Below the pieces are notes generated by a model that was given only the letters and a program-made list of their open reading frames with translations, ran no database searches and had not been told where the DNA came from. Source: Limisphaerales bacterium (GTDB taxonomy: Bacteria > Verrucomicrobiota > Verrucomicrobiia > Limisphaerales > SXTU01). Taken from it: 49,524 nucleotides of DNA. The DNA is taken from the NCBI GenBank assembly GCA_009773355.1, contig WRPG01000037.1, positions 1-49,524 of the forward strand, in the 5' to 3' direction. The position numbers and the translations under genes were made by a program. Shown piece after piece: positions 1 through 8,168 of the stretch. The stretch's first letter is position 1, and the number at the start of each line of letters is the position of its first letter.

Positions 1-37
1 GGCCTCCTCCAGGCCCGCTAGGGCGGGAGTGTTCGCC

Positions 38-90
38 TTTGCTCGCACGCTTGTCCGGGTTTGCTCGCACACTGTTCACCTTTGCTCGCA
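38..90. repeat. Short direct repeats in a gene-free leader
   Basis: The first 375 bases hold no convincing gene. The ten-base word TTTGCTCGCA occurs three times, at 38, 60 and 81, spaced 22 and 21 bases apart. A pyrimidine-rich stretch follows at about 185-270. The short ORFs here overlap one another in several frames and look like random translation. The repeats lie upstream of the hsdR operon and could be remnants of a tandem duplication or binding sites; nothing decides this. Confidence 0.5.
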
Positions 91-375
91 ACGCGACAGT
101 CCTTTTTACTCTTGGCCGCAAGGGGCTGCGCTCAGACCACAGACCACAGACCGCCAATCGCTTCCCGCTACCCTCTATCCGCTATTCTCTCTCCCCTTCC
201 CTCCCCTCCTCTCAACCCTCAACTTTCATCTCTCAACTGCTTCAAAACCCCTTGCCCCCTCCGCCCCGTCTGGCAACACTCACGCGGTTTCCACGGAGCA
301 CTGGTTAAAACCATGGACCGGACTGCAACACCAAGCCGCGAGACTGCCAGTCCCGGCTTCTAAGCCAACCCGCGC

Positions 376-2736
376 GTGAACAAAAAAAAGCTCACTGAAA
401 CGGACATCCGCACCAAGTTCATCACGCCGGCACTCGTTGGACCGAACGGCGACAAATGGAATGTGATGACGCAGATCCGCGAGGAAGCCTACTTCACCAA
501 AGGCCGCGTCATCGTCCGGGGGAAAACTGTGAAACGCGGCGAGGCGAAGAAGGCGGACTACCTCCTCTACTATAAACCAAACGTCCCGCTCGCCGTTCTC
601 GAAGCCAAGGACAACAACCACGCCGTCGGCGATGGCATGCAGCAGGCCCTCGCATACGCCGAGATTCTCGACGTGCCCTTCGCCTACAGTTCCAACGGCG
701 ACGCCTTCCTCGAACACGACCGCACGGTTACCACTGGCATGGTCACTCGCGAAATCCCGCTCGACCAATTTCCGACACCCGAAGAACTCTGGACCCGCTT
801 TTGCACCGCCAAGGGGTGGACCGAGGGCCAGCAAAAAGTCACCACGCAGGACTACTACGACGATGGCTCCCGGAAATCCCCGCGCTACTACCAGCTCATC
901 GCCATCAACCGCACCGTGGAAGCCATCGCGCGGGGAGAGAACCGCATTCTCCTCGTGATGGCCACCGGCACCGGCAAGACCTACACCGCCTTCCAGATCA
1001 TCTGGCGACTGTGGAAGTCGGGAGCCAAAAAGCGCATCCTCTTCCTCGTTGATCGCAACATCCTCGCCGACCAGACGAAGACCAACGACTTCAAGCCGTT
1101 CGGCACCGCGATGACGAAGATCACGAACCGCACCGTGGACAAGTCGTTCGAGATTTATCTCTGCCTCTACCAAGCCGTCACCGGCACCGAGCAAGACCAG
1201 AATATCTACAAGCAGTTCTCCCCGGATTTCTTCGACCTCGTCATCGTTGATGAGTGTCACCGCGGCAGCGCCGCTGACGATGCGCGCTGGCGGCAAGTGC
1301 TCGAATACTTCACTTCGGCCACACAGATCGGCCTCACTGCCACGCCGAAGGAGACGAAGGAGGTCTCGAACATCGAATACTTCGGCGATCCCCTCTACAC
1401 CTACTCGCTGCGGCAGGGGATCTCCGACGGCTTCCTTGCGCCCTACAAGGTTGTGCGCATCGGCCTCGACAAGGACATCCTCGGCTGGCGGCCCCAACTC
1501 GGCGAGGTGGACAAATACGGGCAGCTCATCGAGGACCGCGAATACAACCTGCGCGACTTCGACAAAAACCTGATCCTCGAAAAGCGCACCGAACTCGTCG
1601 CCGCCAAGGTTTCCGAATTCCTCCGCACCACCAACCGCTTCGCCAAGACCATCGTCTTCTGCGAAACCACGGACCACGCCGAACGCATGCGTCAGGCGAT
1701 GGTGAACGCCAATCCCGACCTCGCCGCCGCCAACAACAAATACGTCATGCGCATCACCGGCGACGACGATGAAGGCAAGGCCCAGCTCGACAACTTCATC
1801 GATCCGGAGTCCACCTACCCGGTCGTCGCCTGCACCTCGCGGCTCATGAGCACCGGCGTGGATGCCCAGACCTGCCACCTCATCGTCTTGGACAAGCGCA
1901 TTGCCTCCATGACCGAGTTCAAGCAGATCATCGGGCGAGGCACGCGCATCAACGAGGACTACGGCAAGTTTTTCTTCACCATCATGGATTTTCGCGGAGC
2001 GACCGCCTTGTTCGCCGACCCGACTTTCGACGGCGACCCGGTGCAGATTTATGAGCCGGGCCCCGACGACCCTCCAGTGCCACCCGACGAGAAAACAGAG
2101 GAGAGCGTCCTGCGTGAGGGTCCGGCACCGTATGGCAATGAGCCGTCCGATCCGGCTGATCCGTCCAATCCAACCAAATACTACGTGAACAACGTGCCGG
2201 TCAGCGTCTCCGTGGAGCGCGTCCAGTATCTCGACGAAAGCGGCCGACTCATTACCGAATCGCTCACCGATTACACCCGCAAGACCGTCCGCACCGCCTA
2301 CGCCTCTCTCGACGACTTCCTCACCGTCTGGAACGACGCCGACAAGAAGCAGGCCGTGCTCGAAGAACTCGCCGCCAAGGGCGTGTTTCTCGACGAACTC
2401 GCCGAGCAGGTGGGCCGCGAATACGACGCCTTCGACCTCGTCTGTCACGTCGCTTACGACCAGCCGCCGCTTACCCGCAGGGAGCGCGCCGCTCAGGTGA
2501 AAAAGCGCGACCCCTTCGGCAAGTATGGCGACAAGGCGCGCGCGGTTCTGAACGCCCTCCTCCAGAAATATGCCGACAGCGGCATCACCAGTGTTGAGTC
2601 GCTGGAGATTCTCAAAGTGGACCCGCTCACCGCCCACGGCACCCCCGTGGAAATCGTGAAGCTCTTCGGCGGGCGCGACGGATACCTCGCCGCCATCCGC
2701 GAACTCGAAACCGCCCTTTACCAACTAGCCGCCTGA
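376..2736 (+). CDS. hsdR: Type I restriction endonuclease subunit R (HsdR)
   Basis: This is the translocase and nuclease subunit of a type I restriction enzyme, which pulls DNA past the complex and cuts at a distance. The 786-residue protein has an HSDR_N nuclease domain with the pattern ADYLL...LAVLEAK (residues about 61-79, a PD-ExK site), a Walker A box MATGTGKT near residue 195, a DECH box near 291, helicase motif VI with IIGRGTR, and an EcoEI-type C-terminal region. The start is GTG at 376 because the reading begins with the family's N-terminal sequence; no Shine-Dalgarno is visible. It is first in a same-strand series with hsdM and hsdS. The protein is intact and of normal length for the shorter EcoEI-like HsdRs. 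Confidence 0.93.
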   Translation: MNKKKLTETDIRTKFITPALVGPNGDKWNVMTQIREEAYFTKGRVIVRGKTVKRGEAKKADYLLYYKPNVPLAVLEAKDNNHAVGDGMQQALAYAEILDVPFAYSSNGDAFLEHDRTVTTGMVTREIPLDQFPTPEELWTRFCTAKGWTEGQQKVTTQDYYDDGSRKSPRYYQLIAINRTVEAIARGENRILLVMATGTGKTYTAFQIIWRLWKSGAKKRILFLVDRNILADQTKTNDFKPFGTAMTKITNRTVDKSFEIYLCLYQAVTGTEQDQNIYKQFSPDFFDLVIVDECHRGSAADDARWRQVLEYFTSATQIGLTATPKETKEVSNIEYFGDPLYTYSLRQGISDGFLAPYKVVRIGLDKDILGWRPQLGEVDKYGQLIEDREYNLRDFDKNLILEKRTELVAAKVSEFLRTTNRFAKTIVFCETTDHAERMRQAMVNANPDLAAANNKYVMRITGDDDEGKAQLDNFIDPESTYPVVACTSRLMSTGVDAQTCHLIVLDKRIASMTEFKQIIGRGTRINEDYGKFFFTIMDFRGATALFADPTFDGDPVQIYEPGPDDPPVPPDEKTEESVLREGPAPYGNEPSDPADPSNPTKYYVNNVPVSVSVERVQYLDESGRLITESLTDYTRKTVRTAYASLDDFLTVWNDADKKQAVLEELAAKGVFLDELAEQVGREYDAFDLVCHVAYDQPPLTRRERAAQVKKRDPFGKYGDKARAVLNALLQKYADSGITSVESLEILKVDPLTAHGTPVEIVKLFGGRDGYLAAIRELETALYQLAA

Positions 2737-2749
2737 GCTCTCGCATCCC

Positions 2750-3277
2750 ATGAACATTGTTGAAGTCATTTCCACCATCAACCGGATGCAGGCCGATGGA
2801 GTGATCGAGCGCTACGCCATCGGCGGCGCCGTCGGAGCCACCTTCCACCTTGAACCTGTTTCAACGCTCGACGTGGACATCTTTGTCTCCTTCCGGCGTG
2901 AGCCCGGCTCCGTTCTCGTCAGTCCGAAGCCCATTTTCGATTATCTCGCCGCCCGCGGCTGCGGCATGGAGGGCGAATACATCGTCATCGCGGGCTGGCC
3001 GGTTCAATTTCTGCCACCCACCGGACCGCTGGTGGAAGAAGCCCTCGCCGAAGCCATCACGATCCCCGTCGGAGAGACTCCCGCGCGCGTCTTCACGGCG
3101 GAGCATCTCGCGGCCATTACGCTGCAAGTGGGCCGGGCGAAAGACAAAGCCCGGCTCCTCCAGTTCATTGAAGCGGGTGTCCTCGACGCCGAACGCTTCC
3201 AGGCCATCCTGGTCCGTCATCAACTCACCGGGGCTTGGGAGGTGTTCCGTCGTCAATTCCTCACCGACACACCATGA
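2750..3277 (+). CDS. Nucleotidyltransferase-fold protein (DUF6036/AbiEii-like)
   Basis: A 175-residue protein with the hallmark of a minimal nucleotidyltransferase: a glycine pair at residues 25-26 (YAIGGAVG) followed by an acidic DVD at 41-43. This is the arrangement in AbiEii and DUF6036 proteins, which in toxin-antitoxin systems transfer nucleotides to RNA or to partner proteins. The gene starts 13 bases after hsdR and overlaps the next small gene by ATGA, so the two are probably translated together. Its position inside a restriction operon suggests an accessory defence or addiction module. The substrate cannot be read from sequence. The nucleotidyltransferase fold is fairly certain, the toxin role is inference. 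Confidence 0.72.
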   Translation: MNIVEVISTINRMQADGVIERYAIGGAVGATFHLEPVSTLDVDIFVSFRREPGSVLVSPKPIFDYLAARGCGMEGEYIVIAGWPVQFLPPTGPLVEEALAEAITIPVGETPARVFTAEHLAAITLQVGRAKDKARLLQFIEAGVLDAERFQAILVRHQLTGAWEVFRRQFLTDTP

Positions 3278-3486
3278 CCTTCGAACTGTCAAAAATCCTC
3301 GCCAGCAAGCGCGCCTTTCGTCACGCGCTCGCCGCCCGAGACATCACGGAGAAACTGCGGATGCTCGATGCCCTACACGAGCGCGCACTCGCCTCGCGGG
3401 CTCACCGGTCTGCCGCCCCGGATGCGAGTGCCTTGCGGGAAGCTTCCATCCCGTATCGCGCACAGCGGAAATCCAACCCTTCATAA
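3274..3486 (+). CDS. Small helical protein paired with the nucleotidyltransferase
   Basis: A 70-residue protein starting with ATG at 3274, overlapping the preceding stop as ATGA. The first 40 residues are charged and helical, with LSKILASKRAFRH and EKLRMLDALHERAL segments. I recognise this kind of small protein as a common neighbour of DUF6036-type nucleotidyltransferases but know no tested function; it may be the cognate antitoxin or a subunit. The last 30 residues (about position 45 on) are proline- and serine-rich without clear structure, so the C-terminus may be an unselected extension running toward hsdM. Confidence 0.6.
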   Translation: MTFELSKILASKRAFRHALAARDITEKLRMLDALHERALASRAHRSAAPDASALREASIPYRAQRKSNPS

Positions 3487-3502
3487 TTCAGCCTTCTGCC
3501 TC

Positions 3503-4960
3503 ATGCCCAACGTCTCCAACCTCGTCAAAACCATCCAGGACATCATGCGCAAGGACGCCGGCACCTACGGCGACGCGCAGCGCCTCGAACAACTCGGCTG
3601 GATGTTCTTCCTGAAGATCTTCGACGATCGCGAAAAGGAAATGGAAGTCCTCCGCGACAACTACAAGTCGCCCCTCCCCAAGCACCTCCGCTGGCAGACC
3701 TGGGCCACTGACGACGAAGGCATCACCGGCGAGGCGCTGCTCGACTTCATCAACAACACCCTCCTGCCCAAGCTCAAGGCCCTCACCGGCGGCGGCGACA
3801 AGATCGCCGGCCTCATCCGCATGGCCTTCGAGGATGCCAACAACTACATGAAGAACGGCACGTTGATGCGCCAGGTCATCAACAAGATCAACGGCATCGA
3901 CTTCAATGCCTCCGATGACCGCCACATGTTTGGCGACATCTACGAAAAACTCCTCAAGGACCTCCAGTCCGCGGGCAACGCCGGCGAGTTCTACACTCCG
4001 CGCGCCGTCACCCAGTTCATCGTCGAGCAGGTCAATCCCCGCCTCGGTGAGACGATCCTCGACCCCGCCTGCGGCACCGGCGGCTTCCTCGTCTGCGCCA
4101 TCGAGCACCTGCGCCAGCAGGCCAAGACCGCCGCCCACGAGCGCACCATCCAGGACTGCTTCGCCGGCATCGAGAAGAAGCACCTCCCGCACGTCCTGTG
4201 CATGACCAATCTTCTCCTGCACGGCATTGACGTCCCCTCCAACGTCCGCCACGACAACACCCTCGCCCGCCCCCTGCGCGACTGGGGCCCGAAGGAGCGC
4301 GTGGACGTGATCGTCACCAATCCGCCCTTCGGCGGCATGGAGGAAGACGGCATCGAGTCCAACTACCCCGCCGAGTTTCGCACCCGCGAGACCGCCGACC
4401 TCTTCCTCGTGCTCCTGATGAAGATCCTCAAGCCCGGCGGCCGCGCCGGACTCGTGCTGCCCGACGGCACCCTCTTCGGCGAAGGCGTCAAGACCCGCAT
4501 CAAGGAAGCCCTCCTCACCGAGTGCAACCTCCACACCATCGTCCGCCTGCCCAACGGCGTCTTCAATCCCTACACCGGCATCCGCACCAACCTCCTCTTC
4601 TTCACCAAGGGCGCGCCCACCACTCACGTCTGGTATTACGAGCACCCCTATCCGCCCGGCGCCAAGAGCTACAACAAAGGCAAGCCCATCCGCATCGAGG
4701 AGTTCGAACCCGAGCGCGCCTGGTGGGGCGATGAAAAGGACGGCTTCAAATCCCGCGTGGAAAACGAGCAGGCCTGGCGAGTCTCCATCGACACCATCAA
4801 AGCCGGCAACTTCAACCTCGACCTCAAGAACCCGCACAACCCCGACACCGGCCCCGGCGACGTGGACCACCTCCTGCCCGAATACGAAAAGCTCCTCGCC
4901 CAGATCGCCGCCACGCGCGGGCAACTTCGGAAGGAATTGGAAACCGCGCTCACCCGCTGA
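3503..4960 (+). CDS. hsdM: Type I restriction-modification methyltransferase (HsdM)
   Basis: This is the N6-adenine methyltransferase subunit that, with HsdS, marks host DNA and forms the core of the restriction complex. The 485-residue protein has the helical HsdM_N domain (residues about 1-140), the SAM-binding motif I DPACGTGGF near 187 and the catalytic motif IV NPPFGG near 273. ATG at 3503 is chosen over an upstream in-frame start at 3368 because family similarity starts at MPNVSNLVKTIQDIM. It begins 16 bases after the small gene and ends two bases before the DUF3800 gene, consistent with a single operon. Confidence 0.94.
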   Translation: MPNVSNLVKTIQDIMRKDAGTYGDAQRLEQLGWMFFLKIFDDREKEMEVLRDNYKSPLPKHLRWQTWATDDEGITGEALLDFINNTLLPKLKALTGGGDKIAGLIRMAFEDANNYMKNGTLMRQVINKINGIDFNASDDRHMFGDIYEKLLKDLQSAGNAGEFYTPRAVTQFIVEQVNPRLGETILDPACGTGGFLVCAIEHLRQQAKTAAHERTIQDCFAGIEKKHLPHVLCMTNLLLHGIDVPSNVRHDNTLARPLRDWGPKERVDVIVTNPPFGGMEEDGIESNYPAEFRTRETADLFLVLLMKILKPGGRAGLVLPDGTLFGEGVKTRIKEALLTECNLHTIVRLPNGVFNPYTGIRTNLLFFTKGAPTTHVWYYEHPYPPGAKSYNKGKPIRIEEFEPERAWWGDEKDGFKSRVENEQAWRVSIDTIKAGNFNLDLKNPHNPDTGPGDVDHLLPEYEKLLAQIAATRGQLRKELETALTR

Positions 4961-4962
4961 CT

Positions 4963-5640
4963 ATGCCCGACGCAGTCAAACAACGATTCCTCTACATCTT
5001 CCTCGACGAAGCCGGGAATCTGGATTTTTCCAAAAACGGCACGAAGTATTTCGTGCTGGGCGGCATCACCAAGGAGCGCCCGTTCCAGGCCTACAAGGAA
5101 CTGACGGAATTCAAATACGACCAAGTGGAGCGCGGCACGGCTTTGGAGTATTTTCATGCCTCGGAGAACGCGCAGGCGGTGCGCAACGGCGTGTTCGACA
5201 TCATCGAAAAGAATCTGGCCGGGGTGGCCGTGGACGCCCTCATCGTGGAAAAGCTAAAGGTGGACGCACCGCTCCGCGCGGAGGAGCAGCTTTTTCCCAA
5301 GGTGCTTGGCACGTTGTTGCGCGAAGTTCTCAAACATTACCCGCTCGCCGAATTTGCCGAGGTGATCGTGTTCACGGACAGCCTGCCGGTTCAGCGCAAG
5401 CGGTCGGCGGTGGAAAAAGGGGTGAAGAAGACGCTCGCAGCCATGCTCCCGGCCTCGGTGCGTTATCGCGTCCTGCATCATGCGTCGAAATCCAACCTGG
5501 ATTTGCAGATCGCGGACTACTGCACTTGGGCGATTTACCGGAAATGGAACGGAAACGATGACCGCTCCTTCCGCCGGGTGCGGGCGGCGGTGCGCCGTGA
5601 GTGGGATGTGCTTCAGGCGGGAACGGGATTTCCCGACTGA
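4963..5640 (+). CDS. DUF3800 domain protein
   Basis: A 225-residue protein that opens with the DUF3800 signature (YIFLDEAGN, residues 11-19), an acidic motif resembling the first aspartate of RNase H-like folds. A further acidic pattern near VIVFTDSL (about 143) and a conserved late segment NLDLQIADYCTWAIYRKWN fit the family. DUF3800 proteins often sit beside restriction and other defence genes, but no activity is established that I can cite. It follows hsdM by two bases, so it is co-transcribed with the modification genes and separates hsdM from hsdS. Confidence 0.8.
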   Translation: MPDAVKQRFLYIFLDEAGNLDFSKNGTKYFVLGGITKERPFQAYKELTEFKYDQVERGTALEYFHASENAQAVRNGVFDIIEKNLAGVAVDALIVEKLKVDAPLRAEEQLFPKVLGTLLREVLKHYPLAEFAEVIVFTDSLPVQRKRSAVEKGVKKTLAAMLPASVRYRVLHHASKSNLDLQIADYCTWAIYRKWNGNDDRSFRRVRAAVRREWDVLQAGTGFPD

Positions 5641-5660
5641 ACATGAAGACCCTAAAAAAT

Positions 5661-5717
5661 GACCACCCCGGCTACTCTTGCGAGAGAACCCAATGGGTTC
5701 TTGTCACCGGGGTGGGA
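5661..5717. repeat. Nested inverted repeat between DUF3800 and the hsdS leader copies
   Basis: An outer pair, CCACCCCGG at 5663-5671 and CCGGGGTGG at 5707-5715, encloses an inner pair, AGAACCC at 5685-5691 and GGGTTCT at 5695-5701. All four arms match perfectly. The whole could fold as a cruciform or a forked RNA hairpin. There is no T-run after it, so it is unlikely to be a simple terminator. It looks like a palindromic mobile repeat. The gene-free interval runs from 5641 to 5884, and I see nothing else definite in it. Confidence 0.7.
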
Positions 5718-5884
5718 CCTTTAAATTGTCTGGCCCCACTCAACCTAACTGAATCTCTGACGCAAAACGTCAGGCTTCGGTCGAAGCAGAGCCGGGCACA
5801 GTGTTGGACCGACCGGGGCCGACAACAAGCCCAAAGATGCCCGCCCGGCGCCGACATTCCACTGCCGCCCCAGACTGCCACCCC

Positions 5885-6211
5885 ATGAAGCTGGAAACGT
5901 TTTTCGAGAAGTTCGACCAGTTCGCCGACGCGCCCGATGCGGTGGCGAAGATGCGCGAGTTGGTGCTGCCTTTGAGCGCCAACGGCGCGCTCCATCCCAG
6001 CCTGGGGCAACGCCCCAGGAAAACCGCACCCCAATCATCTCAAGCCCTGAAAGGGCGGCGCAATGCGGCGTCATCGGGTGCGATCCGGGTTTTGAATCCC
6101 GGCGGATGGATCGCCCCTTCAGGGCTTGGTTCGTTGGCTGACGCCATACCCAGGGCGTTGCCCTGGGCTGGTATGGGTCGCCGCGTTGCGGCTGGGGGAA
6201 CCGCCCGATGA
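5885..6211 (+). CDS. Truncated HsdS leader fused to REP-like translation, copy 1
   Basis: A 108-residue open frame. Residues 1-36 (MKLETFFEKFDQFADAPDAV and the following RELV segment) copy the start of the downstream HsdS. The remaining 72 residues are the translation of a REP-like unit and have no protein family look. The stop TGA overlaps the next ATG as ATGA, giving the geometry of translational coupling to copy 2. It may be a duplication relic that happens to stay open, or a short translated leader controlling hsdS. The protein itself is unlikely to recognise DNA because no target-recognition domain is present. Confidence 0.45.
   Translation: MKLETFFEKFDQFADAPDAVAKMRELVLPLSANGALHPSLGQRPRKTAPQSSQALKGRRNAASSGAIRVLNPGGWIAPSGLGSLADAIPRALPWAGMGRRVAAGGTAR
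5985..6207. repeat. REP-like palindromic unit 1
   Basis: The unit begins at the small palindrome GCGCCAACGGCGC and contains CCTGGGGCAACGCCCCAGG, then a CAAGCCCTGAAAGGGCG/GCCCCTTCAGGGCTTGG pair and CCCAGGGCGTTGCCCTGGG near its end. These nested inverted repeats recur at 6308-6530, about 8095-8160, 8225-8350 and 8820-8910. Such units are typical of genomes carrying RAYT transposases, and a RAYT gene lies 2 kb downstream. Here the unit interrupts what would be hsdS coding sequence. Confidence 0.85.
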
Positions 6212-6534
6212 AGCTGGAAACGTTTTTCGAGAAGTTCGACCAGTTCGCCGACGCGCCCGACGCGGTGGCGAAGATGCGCGAACTGGTGCTGGAATTGAGC
6301 GCCAACGGCGCGACCCATACCAGCCTGGGGCAACGCCCCAGGAAGACCGTTCCCCATTGGGTTCAAGCCCTGAAGGGGCGGGCCAGCGTGTCGGCAGGTG
6401 GAGCAATGTGGATTGTGAAACCCGCCGAATGGATCGCCCTTTCAGGGCTTGGTTCGTTTGTGGATGCCATACCCAGGGCGTTGCCCTGGGCTGGTATAGG
6501 ACGCCGCGTTGCGGCTGTGGGAGGCGCCCGATGA
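6208..6534 (+). CDS. Truncated HsdS leader fused to REP-like translation, copy 2
   Basis: A second 108-residue frame, identical in length to copy 1 and again ending in ATGA on the next start, which here is the full-length hsdS at 6531. Its first 36 residues differ from copy 1 at only two positions (ELVLEL instead of ELVLPL, for example), whereas the tail diverges strongly in the middle. Preservation of length, frame and ATGA overlap despite that divergence is odd for dead sequence and favours a coupled leader. No function is assigned. Confidence 0.45.
   Translation: MKLETFFEKFDQFADAPDAVAKMRELVLELSANGATHTSLGQRPRKTVPHWVQALKGRASVSAGGAMWIVKPAEWIALSGLGSFVDAIPRALPWAGIGRRVAAVGGAR
6308..6530. repeat. 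REP-like palindromic unit 2
   Basis: Same organisation as the unit at 5985: GCGCCAACGGCGC at the left edge, CCTGGGGCAACGCCCCAGG, the GCCCTGAAGGGGC/GCCCTTTCAGGGC pair and CCCAGGGCGTTGCCCTGGG at the right. The segment around 6380-6425 between the two arm pairs has no clear match in unit 1. It abuts the start codon of the intact hsdS. Confidence 0.85.
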
Positions 6535-8168
6535 AGCTGGAAACGTTTTTCGAGAAGTTCGACGAACTCGCGGACACCCCCAACGGGGTGAAGCAACTGC
6601 GCGAACTGGTGATGCAACTGGCGGTGGAAGGTGGCTTGGTGCCGCACTTGGCAGCCGAACCTGCCGTTCCGTATGCCTCAGTCGAGGACGCAACCCCCAT
6701 CAATGTTTCAGACGTTCCGGAGAATTGGCGCGTGGTGCTCCTCGCCGACGCCATCAAGAACCGAAGCGGAAACAGCAAACTCATCAAAGGAAAGCTCCAC
6801 GAAGAACCCGCCGCCGGACGCTTCCAAGGATTCAGTGCTTCGGGCGCAGACGTGTGGTGCGATGGCTACGAGCACGAAGGCCAAGCAATCATCATCTCGG
6901 CGGTTGGCGCTCGTTGTGGCAAAGCGTTCAAGGCTTCTGGAAAATGGAGCGCGATTGCCAACACCAACATCACACGTCCCGAGCCGACGCTGTTCGACTT
7001 CGATTTCGCCTACTTGGTTCTGAACAACGAACACTTCTGGGTTCGCGGCGGTTCGGCTCAACCGTTCGTGAAGTTTCCGCCTTCGCTCGACCGGCACTTC
7101 GCCCTCCCACCCCTCGCCGAGCAGAAGCGGATCGTGGCGAAGGTGGATGACTTGATGGCGTTGTGTGATCGGCTGGCCTTGCAGCAGCAGGAACGGGAGA
7201 CGCGGCACGCCGCGCTCGCCCGCGCGTCGCTGGCCCTCTTTGCCGACGCGCCCACCCCGGCCAACCTCCCGTTCCTCTTCCACCCGTCCTACGCCATCCC
7301 CCCCGCCGACCTCCGCAAATCCATCCTCACTCTCGCCGTCCAAGGCAAACTCGTCCCCCAAGACCCCAATGACGAACCGGCGGAGGATTCTCTGGCGCGA
7401 AACGACGAACGCCGACGCGAGACGGCGCGCAGCGACCACCGAGCCGATGAAGAGAACCAACCGTTGTTGTCAGGCGACGACCGTTGGGACATTGCGGACA
7501 CATGGTCATGGCGCGGCTTGGCTGACCTTGTTCTGTTCGTGGACTATCGCGGCAAGACGCCTGCGAAACTGTCGAGTGGCGTTCGATTGCTTACGGCGAA
7601 GAATGTTCGGAAGAGGCAAATCAACCTCTCGCCCGAAGAGTTTCTGTCCGAGAGCGAATACCACGCTTGGATGACTCGAGGATTCCCAAAAGCGGGCGAC
7701 GTTCTGTTCACGACTGAAGCGCCTATGGGCAACGCCGCAGTCGTCGAGCTGACTGAACGCTTCGCCTTAGCGCAGCGCGTCATTTGCTTTCAGAGTTACG
7801 GCGCGCTCGATCCCGCCTTCTTGGTCCTTCAGATTCTCAGCGACCAGTTCCAGTTCATCTTGGACAAGAATGGGACTGGTGTGACGGCGAAGGGCATCAA
7901 GGCATCAAAGTTGAAGCAGCTTCCAATCGCCATCCCGCCCCTCGCCGAACAACGCCGGATCGTGGCCAAAGTGGAGCAACTGATGGCCTTGGTGGACGCG
8001 TTGGAAACGCAGCTCGCCGCCTCCCGCGCCACCGCCGCGAACCTCCTCTCCGCCCTCGTCGCCGAACTCACCGCCGCGCGCGTCTCTGTTCCCAGCGCCA
8101 ACGGCGCGTCCCCATCCCAGCCTGGGGCAACGCCCCAGGTCAAAGGCCGAAAACACAATGAGGGCTGA
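6531..8168 (+). CDS. hsdS: Type I restriction specificity subunit (HsdS) with a REP-derived tail
   Basis: HsdS chooses the DNA target for both methylation and cutting. The 545-residue protein has two half-repeats: leader (1-40), target-recognition domain 1 (about 55-190), a conserved helix starting PPLAEQKRIVAKVDDLM near 194, a second leader-like SILTLAVQGKLVP segment, recognition domain 2 (about 320-460) and a second helix PPLAEQRRIVAKVEQLM near 469. The last ~25 residues (SANGASPSQPGATPQ) are translated REP-like sequence. A closely similar copy of the natural gene end is found at 8911-9087. The protein is probably functional because the extension follows the final helix. Start ATG 6531 is fixed by the leader. 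Confidence 0.9.
   Translation: MKLETFFEKFDELADTPNGVKQLRELVMQLAVEGGLVPHLAAEPAVPYASVEDATPINVSDVPENWRVVLLADAIKNRSGNSKLIKGKLHEEPAAGRFQGFSASGADVWCDGYEHEGQAIIISAVGARCGKAFKASGKWSAIANTNITRPEPTLFDFDFAYLVLNNEHFWVRGGSAQPFVKFPPSLDRHFALPPLAEQKRIVAKVDDLMALCDRLALQQQERETRHAALARASLALFADAPTPANLPFLFHPSYAIPPADLRKSILTLAVQGKLVPQDPNDEPAEDSLARNDERRRETARSDHRADEENQPLLSGDDRWDIADTWSWRGLADLVLFVDYRGKTPAKLSSGVRLLTAKNVRKRQINLSPEEFLSESEYHAWMTRGFPKAGDVLFTTEAPMGNAAVVELTERFALAQRVICFQSYGALDPAFLVLQILSDQFQFILDKNGTGVTAKGIKASKLKQLPIAIPPLAEQRRIVAKVEQLMALVDALETQLAASRATAANLLSALVAELTAARVSVPSANGASPSQPGATPQVKGRKHNEG

Larger units (their letters stand above)
5885..6530 (+). repeat. Two 323-bp tandem units, each an hsdS leader plus REP-like unit
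   Basis: The same opening, ATGAAGCTGGAAACG and onward, occurs at 5885, 6208 and 6531, exactly 323 bases apart both times. In units one and two about 104 bases of hsdS-like coding sequence run into a palindromic REP-like unit, which ends just before the next ATG. The outer parts of the two REP-like units match closely, while their central 50-60 bases differ almost completely, yet total length is identical. 323 is not divisible by three, so each copy lies in a different frame. Confidence 0.92.

Noticed and set aside
280-2724. Long minus-strand frame of 814 codons opposite hsdR
   Set aside because: It mirrors the coding strand of hsdR, has no family resemblance, and long antisense frames are expected in GC-rich genes. 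The same applies opposite hsdM, the cytochrome genes, PilB, ptsI, rpsA and the PLD-helicase.
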